Positions 1 to 8,154 of a DNA stretch of 64,000 nucleotides are shown here, one piece after another. Made by a program: the position numbers and the translations under genes. Origin of the DNA: Paenarthrobacter sp. PH39-S1 (GTDB taxonomy: Bacteria > Actinomycetota > Actinomycetes > Actinomycetales > Micrococcaceae); assembly GCF_030063245.1 (NCBI RefSeq), contig NZ_JASISR010000007.1:62001-126000 (forward strand), read 5' to 3'. Position 1 is the stretch's first letter. Each line of letters begins with the position of its first letter. Below the pieces are notes generated by a model. That model worked only from the letters and a program-made list of their open reading frames with translations, ran no database searches and was not told where the DNA came from.

Positions 1-143
1 CGAAAGAATGCGCCGTCTATGCCCAGCTCTTCTGCGGCCACGGCCAGATCGATGCTTTGCAGCAGCGCGTCCGCCGCCGTGCGGGTGCCGGAGCCCTGGA
101 GGGGACCCCAATGGCCAAAGGAGAGGAAACCTATTCGCTTCAT
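1..143 (-). CDS. LLM-class flavin-dependent oxidoreductase, N-terminal fragment (runs off window)
   Basis: Read on the minus strand from an ATG at 143, the sequence encodes MKRIGFLSFGHWG followed by a helix ending in AAEELGIDGAFF. This is the first beta strand and helix of luciferase-like F420/FMN-dependent oxidoreductases, which start with a short strand, an SxGHW-type turn and the A-x-x-A-E-x-L-G-x-D-G signature. Only about 47 residues lie in the window; the rest lies beyond position 1. Substrate and flavin cannot be told from this part. It runs in the same direction as the DUF3817 gene but is separated from it by about 70 bases. Confidence 0.75.
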   Translation of the reverse strand, partial: MKRIGFLSFGHWGPLQGSGTRTAADALLQSIDLAVAAEELGIDGAFF

Positions 144-211
144 ATGCTGTCCAACCCCGCGCACGCGGCTGGCATTCCGCCGGAAGTGGCCGGCCGCGGC
201 GAGGCGTCCGC

Positions 212-673
212 CTAGCTCCGGCCGCCGGGCGGACCAATAACCAGCAGCGTGCCCATGATAACGACAACGGCGAGCACAAAGACGCCGCCCAGGACGGCCG
301 GGCGGCGAAGCATCCAGCGCAGCAGCCGGCTGACCGGGGTGTGATCGCGCGGGTCAGCTGTCGCGGTACGCCGCCAGGCGCCGTCGAGTTTTCCGTTCCG
401 GTCCATCACCAGATCGAACGGAATGGTGGCGTAGGGGATGATGGCGGTTGCGACGGCCAGGGTGGTCAGCCGCTTGGGCCAGTGCTGGTTCACGCCCACC
501 AGCCCGGCGGTCAGCGCACAGCTGATGAAGACGAAGCCATGGATGGATCCGGCGATCTGCACCGGGAGACCGCCGGAGTTAAAGGCGTACTTGAGCACCA
601 TGGCGATGATCAGCAGGGTCCAGGTGACGGCCTCGGCAAAGGCGAGCGTCCGGTAAAAAAGGCGTGGTGACAT
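212..673 (-). CDS. DUF3817 family membrane protein
   Basis: This 153-residue protein has an N-terminal hydrophobic helix starting at about residue 10 (AEAVTWTLLIIAMVLKY), two further hydrophobic stretches (about 40-60 and 70-85) and a last helix near 127-147. The layout and the sequence around AGSIHGFVF match the DUF3817 integral membrane family common in actinobacteria. No catalytic residues are known for the family and no function is assigned. It starts with ATG at 673, which is followed upstream by a 94-base gap to the TetR gene on the same strand, so the two could be co-transcribed. Confidence 0.75.
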   Translation of the reverse strand: MSPRLFYRTLAFAEAVTWTLLIIAMVLKYAFNSGGLPVQIAGSIHGFVFISCALTAGLVGVNQHWPKRLTTLAVATAIIPYATIPFDLVMDRNGKLDGAWRRTATADPRDHTPVSRLLRWMLRRPAVLGGVFVLAVVVIMGTLLVIGPPGGRS

Positions 674-767
674 GCGTAATTCCAGTCCTAGGGTTGTCGG
701 GTTGTCGGTTGTCGGGTTGGTCGATCGGTCTGTCAGTGCCCGCGGTCTGAGGGCAGGGCGGTGCGGG

Positions 768-1340
768 TCAGGGGACGTGGACCGTGGGCAGTCCGTTGAT
801 GATCAGTTCGCAAGTGACGGCGCTCAGCTGTGCCGCATCGGCACCGTGGCCGACCTGCCGCGTGGCGCCGTCGATCATTCCCTGGATCAGTGCGGCGTAT
901 GTTTCCGGGGAGGGAACGTCGAGGTAGACCAGGCTCCGCAGCAGCGGCTCGGTGAGGTCAACGTGCAGGTCCCGGAACCTCTCGCGCTGGGCCGCGGTGA
1001 AGTCCACTTTGTCCAGCGCCGCGGCGATGTCATGCCTTCCCTCGGACACCATCATGAGGGTCCGCGAAACATAGGCCTGCAGCTGCGGCCAGCCGGGGTC
1101 GGCGTCGTCGACGGCGGCTCTGACGTCGGCGGCCCACTCGCCGAACGCCAGCACGGCCACCTCGGTGAGCAGATCGCCGGCGGAGCCGAAATACTCATAA
1201 ACACTGCTCCTGGCGAGGCCCGTTGCGCTGCCCACCCTGGCCAGTGTGACGGCCGCGGCGCCCCCATTAAGCAGGTCGTGACGGGCCGCAGCCAACAGGG
1301 CAGTGCGGCGGATTTCGCGGTGTCCGGGGCCCATCATCAT
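768..1340 (-). CDS. TetR/AcrR family transcriptional regulator
   Basis: A 190-residue DNA-binding repressor-type protein. The N-terminal helix-turn-helix is at about residues 10-55, including the recognition segment TGLARSSVYEYFGS, typical of TetR proteins; the remaining helices would form the ligand and dimer domain. Three consecutive ATG codons follow a GGAAGG ribosome site, and the first (1340) has the best spacing. Two perfect 15-base palindromes and a tandem repeat of their half-site lie just upstream, so autoregulation is likely. The ligand and other targets are unknown; the downstream DUF3817 gene may belong to the same transcript. Confidence 0.85.
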   Translation of the reverse strand: MMMGPGHREIRRTALLAAARHDLLNGGAAAVTLARVGSATGLARSSVYEYFGSAGDLLTEVAVLAFGEWAADVRAAVDDADPGWPQLQAYVSRTLMMVSEGRHDIAAALDKVDFTAAQRERFRDLHVDLTEPLLRSLVYLDVPSPETYAALIQGMIDGATRQVGHGADAAQLSAVTCELIINGLPTVHVP

Positions 1341-1355
1341 CCGGCTTCCTTCCCG

Positions 1356-1450
1356 CCGACACCGTGTCGGTTCCTCGTCAGCCTACCGCGAACCGACACA
1401 GTGTCGGTAATCGGGACTGTGTCGGTAATCGGGACAGTGTCGTAATCGGG
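1356..1450. promoter_or_regulatory. Putative TetR operator region with two palindromes and tandem half-sites
   Basis: Two perfect 15-base palindromes of form CCGACACnGTGTCGG lie at 1356-1370 and 1393-1407, 16 and 53 bases upstream of the TetR start codon. The second runs into a tandem array of 18-base units at 1398-1415, 1416-1433 and 1434-1450 (consensus AC[A/T]GTGTCGGTAATCGGG), which repeats the GTGTCGG half-site. The palindromes have the size and position expected for TetR operators. Binding is inferred from position and symmetry only. Confidence 0.65.
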
Positions 1451-1936
1451 GCCCAGCAGCAAGGACCCACTTTCGTGCCGCGAGGCCCCTCGCCATCCCG
1501 GGCACTCCCACCAGACCGGGGCCAGGCCGCCGAATGGACCCACCATTGCGCCGCAAGGAAAGAGCGCGGCCCCAGCGAGGCAGGGGCTGTCCCACGAAAC
1601 CGGGGCCGGGCAGCACCGTTCTCGTGGGCCGGCCCCTGCTTCGCGGACGAGACCCCTGGCCATGTGGCCTTCGGGGCAGCGTGCGGCCCGGGAATTCGTC
1701 ATTGAACCGGGGCCGAGCCGTGCATCACCACCAAACCGGGGCCGGCCGCCAACACCCACCTTTGTTCAGCGAGGCCGGGGCTCCTCGCCATCCGGCCTTC
1801 GGGGCAGCGTGCGGTCCGGAATCCGTCACCAAACCGCAACCCGCCGTCGTCGTCATATGGTCCAGATCACAGCGGTGGCCGCTGTAGGGTCGGCACAAGG
1901 CGCTCTCCGGCGCACCCCCGATGAGAGAAGCAACCT
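1451..1936. repeat. Gene-free spacer with degenerate GC-rich repeats
   Basis: No convincing gene lies here. The stretch holds recurring motifs: a 21-base word GGCCTTCGGGGCAGCGTGCGG occurs exactly at 1666-1686 and 1794-1814, each followed by a related CCGG-AAT-CGTCA tail, and variants of AAACCGGGGCCGG and of CGAGGCC/CTCGCCATCC recur several times. It looks like a decayed family of short interspersed repeats. The promoter of the transporter operon presumably lies near its 3' end. Confidence 0.55.
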
Positions 1937-2851
1937 ATGCGATCACGATATGCCGCCGTCTCCGTCCTTGCCGCTGCGGCCCTCATGCTCACGGGGTGCG
2001 TTGACAACAGCACTCCTGCTGCGGGTAGTGGCGCCTCCTCCGGTTCCGCCGGCTCTGCGGACGCGGTTGCGGTCAAGAAGAACGACGCGATCGCCGCCAT
2101 GCTGCCGGAGAAGATCAAAACCGCCGGGGTCCTCAACGTCGGGATGGCGAACAATTACCCGCCCAACGAGTTCAAGGACGGCAATGGCAAACCCGCCGGC
2201 TGGTCCGTCGACCTGACCAACGCGCTGGGCCAGGTGCTCGGCCTGAAGGTCAACTTCGACATCGGCACGTTCGACAACATCCTGCCTGCCATCAAGGCCG
2301 GCAAGGATGACATGGGTATGTCCTCCTTCACGGATACTGCCGAGCGGGAGAAGCAGGTGGACTTCATCAACTACTACTCGGCCGGCATCCAGTGGGCCGC
2401 CCCGGTGGGCAAGACAGTGGATCCGGAGAACGCCTGCGGCCTCAAGGTGGGTGTGCAGGCCACCACCTATGAGGACACGCATGAGGTCCCTGCCAAATCG
2501 AAGGCCTGCACCGACGCGGGTAAGGCGGCCATCGAGATCTTCAGGTACGACGCGCAGGATCAGGCCACCAATGCCCTGGCGGTTGGGCAGGTGGATGCGA
2601 TGAGCGCCGATTCGCCGGTCACGCTGTACGCAATCTCGCAGACAAAGGGCAAGCTGCAGACGGCCGGCGGCGCGTTCGAGGTCGCGCCGTACGGCATACC
2701 CGTGGCGCAGAACAGCGAGTTCACCCCGGTGCTGCAGAAGGCCCTGCAGGCGCTGATCGATGACGGCAGCTACACCAGGATCCTGGCCAAGTGGGGCGTG
2801 GAAAGCGGCGGGGTCAAGACGGCCGACCTCAACGTCGGCGCGAAGGGGTAG
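1937..2851 (+). CDS. Amino acid ABC transporter substrate-binding lipoprotein (family 3)
   Basis: A 304-residue extracytoplasmic solute receptor. The N-terminus is a lipoprotein signal peptide with lipobox LTGC and the acylated Cys at residue 21, then a Ser/Gly/Ala-rich linker. The mature part follows the SBP_bac_3 pattern: GVLNVGMANNYPPNEF near residue 60, then GWSVDLTNALGQVLGL and a DDMGMSSFTDTAEREKQVDF segment. This family binds polar or charged amino acids or related compounds. It is the first gene of a three-gene importer operon; the permease starts 6 bases after its stop codon. Substrate cannot be read from sequence alone. Confidence 0.9.
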   Translation: MRSRYAAVSVLAAAALMLTGCVDNSTPAAGSGASSGSAGSADAVAVKKNDAIAAMLPEKIKTAGVLNVGMANNYPPNEFKDGNGKPAGWSVDLTNALGQVLGLKVNFDIGTFDNILPAIKAGKDDMGMSSFTDTAEREKQVDFINYYSAGIQWAAPVGKTVDPENACGLKVGVQATTYEDTHEVPAKSKACTDAGKAAIEIFRYDAQDQATNALAVGQVDAMSADSPVTLYAISQTKGKLQTAGGAFEVAPYGIPVAQNSEFTPVLQKALQALIDDGSYTRILAKWGVESGGVKTADLNVGAKG

Positions 2852-2857
2852 CCGACA

Positions 2858-3868
2858 ATGACGGATCCGGAGCAGGCCCGTAGCGCCACTCCCCCGGACT
2901 CCGGCGAGGAGGGCGAGGCCATCAAGGCCGTACCGCTGCGGCACCCGTGGCGGGCCCTGATCGCCGTCGTCCTGGTGCTCGCCCTCGCGGTCTTCATTCT
3001 CGACGCCGCCCAGCGCGAGGATTACGGCTGGGCCGATGTGGGCAAATACATCTTCGACAAGCGGATCAGCCAGGCCGCGCTGGTGACCCTGCAGCTGACC
3101 GTTTATTCCATGCTGATCGCCATTGTCCTGGGGCTGCTGCTGGCCATCATGCGGCTCTCGCCGAACCCGGTGGTCAAGAGCGTCGCCTGGCTGTATCTGT
3201 GGATCTTCCGCGGCACGCCGGTGTATGTGCAGCTGGTGTTCTGGGGCATCGTGGCGCTGATCTACCCGGTGCTCACGCTGGGCGTTCCCTTCATGACGCC
3301 ATGGGTTACCCTTCCCAATGACGTTTTCCACAATCTCTTTATCACCGCGGTGATCGGGCTGGCGCTCAATGAGGCGGCGTACATGTCCGAGATTGTGCGC
3401 GCCGGCCTGCTGTCGGTGGACGAGGGGCAGGAGGAGGCATCCAAGGCCCTCGCGATGTCCTGGGGGCAGACCATGCGCTACATCGTGGTGCCGCAGGCCA
3501 TGAAGATCATCATTCCGCCCACCGGCAACGAAGTGATCTCGATGCTCAAGACCACGTCCCTGGTGGCGGCGATACCGCTGAGCATCGACCTCTACGGCGT
3601 CTCCCGCGGCATTTCGGCGGTGACGTTCACCCCGGTACCGCTGCTGATCGTGGCCTCCATCTGGTATCTGCTGTTCACCTCGGTGCTGATGGTGGGCCAG
3701 CATTTCATTGAAAAGCGCTTCTCCCGCGGGACAGGGCGCCGCAAGGAAGATAAGCCGACGACGGGCGGCGATCCGGCCGCCTTCACAGGTTCACATGCCG
3801 GCAACGGCCCGACGACGGCGGCACTGACCAACGCGCCCGCCGGCAACGAAGCAGGGGGCAAGGGATGA
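2858..3868 (+). CDS. Amino acid ABC transporter permease
   Basis: A 336-residue inner membrane permease of the His/Glu/Gln/Arg type. A cytoplasmic N-terminus of about 27 residues precedes the first transmembrane helix, and the core has further helices with the EAA loop at about 170-205 ([20 protein letters not shown] then [12 protein letters not shown]), the contact site for the ATPase. A single permease gene implies a homodimer. The C-terminal ~40 residues are a hydrophilic Gly/Thr/Ala-rich tail not needed for the fold. Its stop overlaps the start of the ATPase gene by four bases (ATGA), so translation is probably coupled. Confidence 0.9.
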   Translation: MTDPEQARSATPPDSGEEGEAIKAVPLRHPWRALIAVVLVLALAVFILDAAQREDYGWADVGKYIFDKRISQAALVTLQLTVYSMLIAIVLGLLLAIMRLSPNPVVKSVAWLYLWIFRGTPVYVQLVFWGIVALIYPVLTLGVPFMTPWVTLPNDVFHNLFITAVIGLALNEAAYMSEIVRAGLLSVDEGQEEASKALAMSWGQTMRYIVVPQAMKIIIPPTGNEVISMLKTTSLVAAIPLSIDLYGVSRGISAVTFTPVPLLIVASIWYLLFTSVLMVGQHFIEKRFSRGTGRRKEDKPTTGGDPAAFTGSHAGNGPTTAALTNAPAGNEAGGKG

Positions 3869-4632
3869 CGGGCATGACCATGGTGCACGCGGACCGCGTG
3901 TCCAAGAGCTTCGGGACCAACACGGTGCTGCGAAGCATCAGTCTGAGCGTCGACGCCGGCGAAGTGCTGTGCATTGTGGGTCCCAGCGGCTCCGGAAAGT
4001 CCACCTTTCTGCGCTGCATTAATCACCTGGAACGGGTCGATGCCGGCCGGCTCTCCGTGGAAGGCCAGCTGGTCGGCTACCGGGAAAAGGGCGGCAGGCT
4101 GTACGAGCTCAAACCGAAGGAAGCAGCCTTCCAGCGCCGTGAGATCGGCATGGTGTTCCAGCGCTTCAACCTGTTCCCGCATCTGACCGCGGTGGAGAAC
4201 ATCATCCAGGCACCGATGCGGGTCAAGCGGATGTCCAAGGCCAAGGCGACCGCGCGGGCGGTGGAGCTGATGGAACGGGTGGGGCTGGGCGACAAGGGCG
4301 ATTACTACCCGGCGCACCTCTCCGGCGGCCAGCAGCAGCGCGTGGCCATTGCCCGGGCGCTGGCGATGGACCCGAAACTGATGCTCTTCGACGAACCGAC
4401 CAGCGCCCTGGACCCCGAGCTGGTGGGCGAGGTGCTGGATGTAATGAAGGGTCTGGCCAAGAGCGGCATGACCATGATTGTGGTGACCCACGAGATGGGC
4501 TTTGCGCGTGAAGTGGCGGATTCGTTGGTGTTCATGGACGGCGGCGTCGTGGTGGAATCCGGCGATCCGCGCCAGGTGCTGACCGACCCGCAGCACGAGC
4601 GGACCAAGGCGTTCCTCTCGAAGGTCCTCTGA
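3865..4632 (+). CDS. Amino acid ABC transporter ATP-binding protein
   Basis: A 255-residue ATPase that powers the importer encoded just upstream. Walker A is GPSGSGKST near residue 38, the signature is [15 protein letters not shown] near 152, and Walker B with the catalytic Glu is [14 protein letters not shown] near 172; the H-loop His is in VVTHEMGFA. The overall pattern matches the GlnQ/HisP polar amino acid group. An inserted segment ([17 protein letters not shown], about 72-88) lengthens the region between Walker A and the Q-loop and is typical of one subgroup. The 3' end overlaps the convergent GDSL-type hydrolase gene by about 100 bases as called. Confidence 0.92.
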   Translation: MTGMTMVHADRVSKSFGTNTVLRSISLSVDAGEVLCIVGPSGSGKSTFLRCINHLERVDAGRLSVEGQLVGYREKGGRLYELKPKEAAFQRREIGMVFQRFNLFPHLTAVENIIQAPMRVKRMSKAKATARAVELMERVGLGDKGDYYPAHLSGGQQQRVAIARALAMDPKLMLFDEPTSALDPELVGEVLDVMKGLAKSGMTMIVVTHEMGFAREVADSLVFMDGGVVVESGDPRQVLTDPQHERTKAFLSKVL

Positions 4633-5884
4633 CCGGGATGCTCTGACGGGGGAAACGCTGATCCGCCGCCTGCCGGCCACTCGAAGACGGGGCGAACTCA
4701 GCGGGCCGGTTCCAGCGGCTGAGACCATGGCCGCCCGTGAGGGCTGCAACTCCCTCCCATACACGTTGCAGCACGCTCATGATGCCCATCCGGCGGTCGG
4801 GCACGATGGAATCACCGGCAATTCCGCCCGCCTGAGGCACGGGTCCGGTCCGCGGCGTTGGCGCAGGTGCGGCAATGTCCAGCCCCAGCGCCGGGTCCAG
4901 TCCTGCGTCCAGCGCCGGGTCCCTACCCGGCCCCGGCTCCCGGCCCAAGTCCATATTTCGGACGGTGGTCAGGGCCCGTCGTCCCATCCACGTGCCCAAC
5001 GCCGCCACCCACTTCCGGCCCGTCGGTGCATAAACACGGTGCGGGACCGCCAGGTGAACGCCGGTCACGGGTGCAGCGGCCGCGCAGACGCTGGGCAGGA
5101 GCAGGCGCGCGGCCCGCGCATAGCCCAGCGGGGAGGAATGGAAATGGTCGGTGGCGAACATCTGCCCCGGGTTTTCCAGAAACTGCGGCCCGAGCATACC
5201 GCCAATCGCAACCGCCCGGCCACCCGCGCGCAGAACCACGAAAGTCTGCGCCACGGCCAGGACCCGGCTGTACCATCCAGCGATGAAGCGCAGCGGCGGC
5301 ACCAGCGCCTGGATGGTCCCCATATCCGGACAGGTACCGACCGCCACCTGACCCCCCTGTGACTGCAGATGCCGGATCGCGCGGGCAAGCAGCGCAGCCG
5401 ACGCCGGGATGGAACGCAGCTGCATTACGTCGTTGCCGCCGACGAGGATCACTGTCACATCCGGAATCCCGGTCAGCAGTCCGATCTGCGCGGCCAGATC
5501 CCTCGATTCGGCACCCGAAACCGCAACGTTGTCCAAGAACACCGGTCGCGCGGCCTTCGCGGAGAGACCGCGGGCCAGCAGTGCGGGTATGGTCTGGCTG
5601 CGTCGCGAGGCGCCGACTCCGAGGGCGTTCGAATCCCCCAGCACAGCCAATCGGATGGTGGCACCTGCATACCCGGCACCGTAGCTTCCCGCCGCCCGGG
5701 GAGTCTCCTCGGCCGTGGCCCTGCGGAAGTGAACCCCGACCCAATACGCCTCGACGACGGCAAGTACTACGACCGTGGCGAGGCTGCCAATGCCCACCCG
5801 TGTTAAACGCAGGACCGCAACAACGAGCTTCCTGGCCCAAAGCGGCCGCCGGCCCGCGCCGCCGTCGTACTGACCGATCGTCAT
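4532..5884 (-). CDS. SGNH/GDSL-type hydrolase with N-terminal membrane anchor
   Basis: Predicted esterase or lipase of 450 residues. A hydrophobic helix near residues 30-48 ([19 protein letters not shown]) is followed by the SGNH blocks: [15 protein letters not shown] with the nucleophile Ser (block I), a GAESRD turn, VILVGGNDV carrying the oxyanion Asn (block III), and [13 protein letters not shown] with the catalytic Asp-His (block V). The last ~100 residues are low-complexity, and the final ~30 are encoded on the strand opposite the ABC ATPase gene, so the true C-terminus is uncertain. ATG at 5884 is preferred over GTG at 5890 because the GAGGG ribosome site is 7 bases away. Substrate is unknown. 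Confidence 0.8.
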   Translation of the reverse strand: MTIGQYDGGAGRRPLWARKLVVAVLRLTRVGIGSLATVVVLAVVEAYWVGVHFRRATAEETPRAAGSYGAGYAGATIRLAVLGDSNALGVGASRRSQTIPALLARGLSAKAARPVFLDNVAVSGAESRDLAAQIGLLTGIPDVTVILVGGNDVMQLRSIPASAALLARAIRHLQSQGGQVAVGTCPDMGTIQALVPPLRFIAGWYSRVLAVAQTFVVLRAGGRAVAIGGMLGPQFLENPGQMFATDHFHSSPLGYARAARLLLPSVCAAAAPVTGVHLAVPHRVYAPTGRKWVAALGTWMGRRALTTVRNMDLGREPGPGRDPALDAGLDPALGLDIAAPAPTPRTGPVPQAGGIAGDSIVPDRRMGIMSVLQRVWEGVAALTGGHGLSRWNRPAEFAPSSSGRQAADQRFPRQSIPVRGPSRGTPWSARAAGRSAPGADRRIPPRRRRP

Positions 5885-6322
5885 GGTCACGCCCTCATTC
5901 CCGAAAGGAAGGCTCGCGCCCTGCTATGGGTCACTCGTGGCCGGCCGGCCGTATCCTCCCACCCTACCCGCAGTGCGGCCGACTTCAGCGGGAAAACTGC
6001 AGCCCGGGGTCAGCGGCACTTCAGCCGGGCCAAACGGGAGGGACGATGCCTCCCTCAGCGACCTGAGGACGTACACGCGCTACATGGCCTTCAAGGGCCA
6101 CTTAGACATCGCCACGTCGCTGGGCCTTGACACCAAGAGCGTGGAAACGCTGCCCCGCGGCAACTCCGATCACATGCCTACCCTCGTGACCGCCGAGTAC
6201 AGCTAGGGCAGTTCCTGTTCGGGGGCGCCATCGGCAGCGCCCAAGTCTTGACGACGGCAGTCCAAACCGGCCGGCGTCGTCCCTTTCGCCCCGCAGCTAC
6301 CCAAACTTTGTATAGTGAGGTC
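5885..6322. other. Spacer with possible gene remnant
   Basis: This spacer between the divergent hydrolase and MarR genes holds no complete gene that I recognise. Its 5' part must carry the hydrolase promoter. The only coding-like stretch is the short remnant listed at 6063-6206. Confidence 0.5.
6063..6206 (+). pseudogene. Possible C-terminal remnant of an endonuclease/exonuclease/phosphatase-type protein
   Basis: The frame ending at 6206 reads ...GLDTKSVETLPRGNSDHMPTLVTAEYS. The SDHMP segment near the end resembles the terminal SDHxP motif of endonuclease/exonuclease/phosphatase hydrolases, where the His is catalytic. Nothing upstream in this frame looks like the rest of such a domain, so this would be a decayed 3' fragment. 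The match is a short motif judged by eye, and a chance open frame cannot be excluded. Confidence 0.28.
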
Positions 6323-6742
6323 ATGGCAACCCAACGTCCGCTCGGATTCTGGCTGAAGCTGGTTGACGGGCTCATTAACCAGCAGTTCGATGGTCTCGTG
6401 GAAGAACACGGCGTCACCCGCCGGCAATGGCAGATTATGAATGTGCTGACCGGCAGTCCGTCCACCGAGGCGGAGCTCACGAAGGTGCTCAAGCCGTTTT
6501 TCGATTCCGAATCCGATGTCTCCGCCGCTGAGCCGGTCGCCGAACTGGTCGACAGCGGATGGGTGGCCGACGACGGCGGTCAATTCATGCTCACCGCGAT
6601 CGGGCGTGAAAGCCTGGCCCGGCTAAGTGAAGTAGTGGAACGGAACCGGACGCAGATCGCCGAGGGCATCCCCGAAGAAGAATACGACGCCGCCGTGGAC
6701 GTACTGCAGCGGATGGCCCACAACCTTGGCTGGAGTGAATGA
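6323..6742 (+). CDS. MarR-like winged-helix regulator
   Basis: A 139-residue protein with the shape of a MarR regulator: helices at the start (GFWLKLVDGLINQQF), a winged helix around residues 30-90 (VTRRQWQIMNVLTGSPSTEA...) and a C-terminal dimer helix. The wing TAIGRESLARLSEVV fits the family. The start ATG lies only 6 bases after a TATAGT -10-like box at 6311-6316, suggesting a leaderless transcript. The stop is 3 bases before the flavin-binding gene, so the two form an operon. Ligand and targets are unknown. Confidence 0.72.
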   Translation: MATQRPLGFWLKLVDGLINQQFDGLVEEHGVTRRQWQIMNVLTGSPSTEAELTKVLKPFFDSESDVSAAEPVAELVDSGWVADDGGQFMLTAIGRESLARLSEVVERNRTQIAEGIPEEEYDAAVDVLQRMAHNLGWSE

Positions 6743-6745
6743 CCC

Positions 6746-7183
6746 ATGTTGCCCGATGCTGAACACCCCACCGTCATTTTGAATGAGGCCGAGTGCTGGG
6801 ACCTGCTGCTGGGAGCCTCGCTGGGCCGGCTGGCCGTAAGCGTGCACGATACGCCGGAGATTTTCCCTGTGAACTTTCTGGCCTACGACAAAAAGATCAT
6901 GATCCGCACTGCGCCGGGCGAGAAGCTGCTGCAGCTGACCATCAACGGATCGGTTGCCCTTGAAACGGACGGCCGCTCCAGCAGCTCGGTGTGGAGTGTG
7001 GTGGTCAAGGGCCAGGCACGGCAGCTGCAGAGCGGGGCGGAGATCGAGATGGCGGAGAAGCTCGCCCTGCGGCCGTGGACCTCGTCGGTGAAGTCCGCAT
7101 TCGTCGAAATAGTCCCCAGCCAGGTGACCGGCCGCCGGCTGCATACTGGCCCGGAGCTGGAGCGGACCGACCTCAGCGGCTAA
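6746..7183 (+). CDS. Pyridoxamine 5'-phosphate oxidase-like flavin-binding protein
   Basis: A 145-residue split-barrel protein of the FMN/F420-binding type. Residues 12-35 (LNEAECWDLLLGASLGRLAVSV, split over a strand) and the PVNFLAYDKKIMIRTAPGEK segment are hallmark strands of the pyridoxamine oxidase-like fold, where the R-T-x-x-G-x-K turn contacts flavin phosphate. Such proteins reduce or sense small redox molecules; the substrate is not predictable here. It directly follows the MarR-like gene, suggesting that regulator controls it. Confidence 0.82.
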   Translation: MLPDAEHPTVILNEAECWDLLLGASLGRLAVSVHDTPEIFPVNFLAYDKKIMIRTAPGEKLLQLTINGSVALETDGRSSSSVWSVVVKGQARQLQSGAEIEMAEKLALRPWTSSVKSAFVEIVPSQVTGRRLHTGPELERTDLSG

Positions 7184-7268
7184 TACGTGTTTTGTCCGGG
7201 GCACTGGATACCCTGAGAGCAGGGCAGGCGTTCCGCTGGGAGCGATCGACTGATGGCGAGGATGAAAC

Positions 7269-7856
7269 ATGACGGAAGCACAATTCACCGTGGACACCGC
7301 AATGGTGCTGGCGGAGGTCGCGCACTCCCGGCAGAAGGACAAACTTAAGCGCCCGTATGTCGAACACGTGCTGGCCGTCGGTGATGCGCTGGCCGATTTC
7401 GACGATGATATCCGGATCGCCGGCTACCTGCACGATATTGCCGAGGATACGCCCATGACGCGGCAGGGACTGCTCGACATGGGTGTACCGCCGCATGCCG
7501 TCGAGCTCATTGAGCGTGTTTCCAAGAATCTGCAGGACGATCCGGACGACTATCTGGCCTGTATCCGCGCCGTTGCGGAGGATCACGACGCGACGCTGGT
7601 CAAGATCTCCGACAATGCGCATAATTCGCTGCCGGAGCGCGTGCAGGCCTTGGCCAGAAAATGGCCGGAGAAGACGCCGACCACCAAGTACGCCGACGCG
7701 CGGGAAATTCTCTACCGTGCGGTACCCGAATCCGAGGTGCTGCTCATCCTGAACCGGGCAAACCCTGACCTCATCCCGACGCTGGAGGCCATCGTCGCCG
7801 CGGACAACACGGATTCAGCGGAAGCGCATGATCCCGCGGGACACGCCGACCGGTGA
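7269..7856 (+). CDS. HD-domain phosphohydrolase
   Basis: A 195-residue cytoplasmic protein with an HD metal-binding domain: the first His lies in YVEHVLAVGDAL, the H-D pair in IAGYLHDIAEDTPM (about residues 55-68), and the last Asp in KISDNAHNSLPERV (about 114-127). The arrangement resembles the hydrolase half of RelA/SpoT proteins and stand-alone small alarmone hydrolases, so hydrolysis of a (p)ppGpp-like nucleotide is possible but not shown. It has its own spacer of 85 bases from the upstream gene. The final ~20 residues are polar and variable. Confidence 0.78.
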   Translation: MTEAQFTVDTAMVLAEVAHSRQKDKLKRPYVEHVLAVGDALADFDDDIRIAGYLHDIAEDTPMTRQGLLDMGVPPHAVELIERVSKNLQDDPDDYLACIRAVAEDHDATLVKISDNAHNSLPERVQALARKWPEKTPTTKYADAREILYRAVPESEVLLILNRANPDLIPTLEAIVAADNTDSAEAHDPAGHADR

Positions 7857-8154
7857 CACCCGAAGGGAGATAGCCGGTGCGATAAAAGCCTGGCGGAGCC
7901 CGCGATGGCCTTGAGCTCCGGATGGCAGACGGAGCCGACCTCCGGAAAGCGATCGGTGAGGCACGGCCGCGCCGCCGTGGACGGTTCACGTCGTCGGAAC
8001 CGACGGCGCTCAGCGCTCCCCGGGTCACGACCACCGGCTTCACGCCCTGCCGAGGGCCCCGCGCCCGTCACTACCAGGCGGTCCAGTCCCCGGCGGGAAA
8101 TGTCAGCACCCGCTGATACGTTGTCATCACCAGTACAGAACAGTCGGAGGCAGC

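Noticed and set aside
1794-1860. Insertion sequence end
   Set aside because: No terminal inverted repeats, target duplication or transposase frame accompany the repeated words.
1943-3703. 586-codon minus-strand open frame
   Set aside because: It is the antisense of the transporter receptor and permease genes, His/Gly/Arg-rich as expected for a shadow frame in GC-rich DNA.
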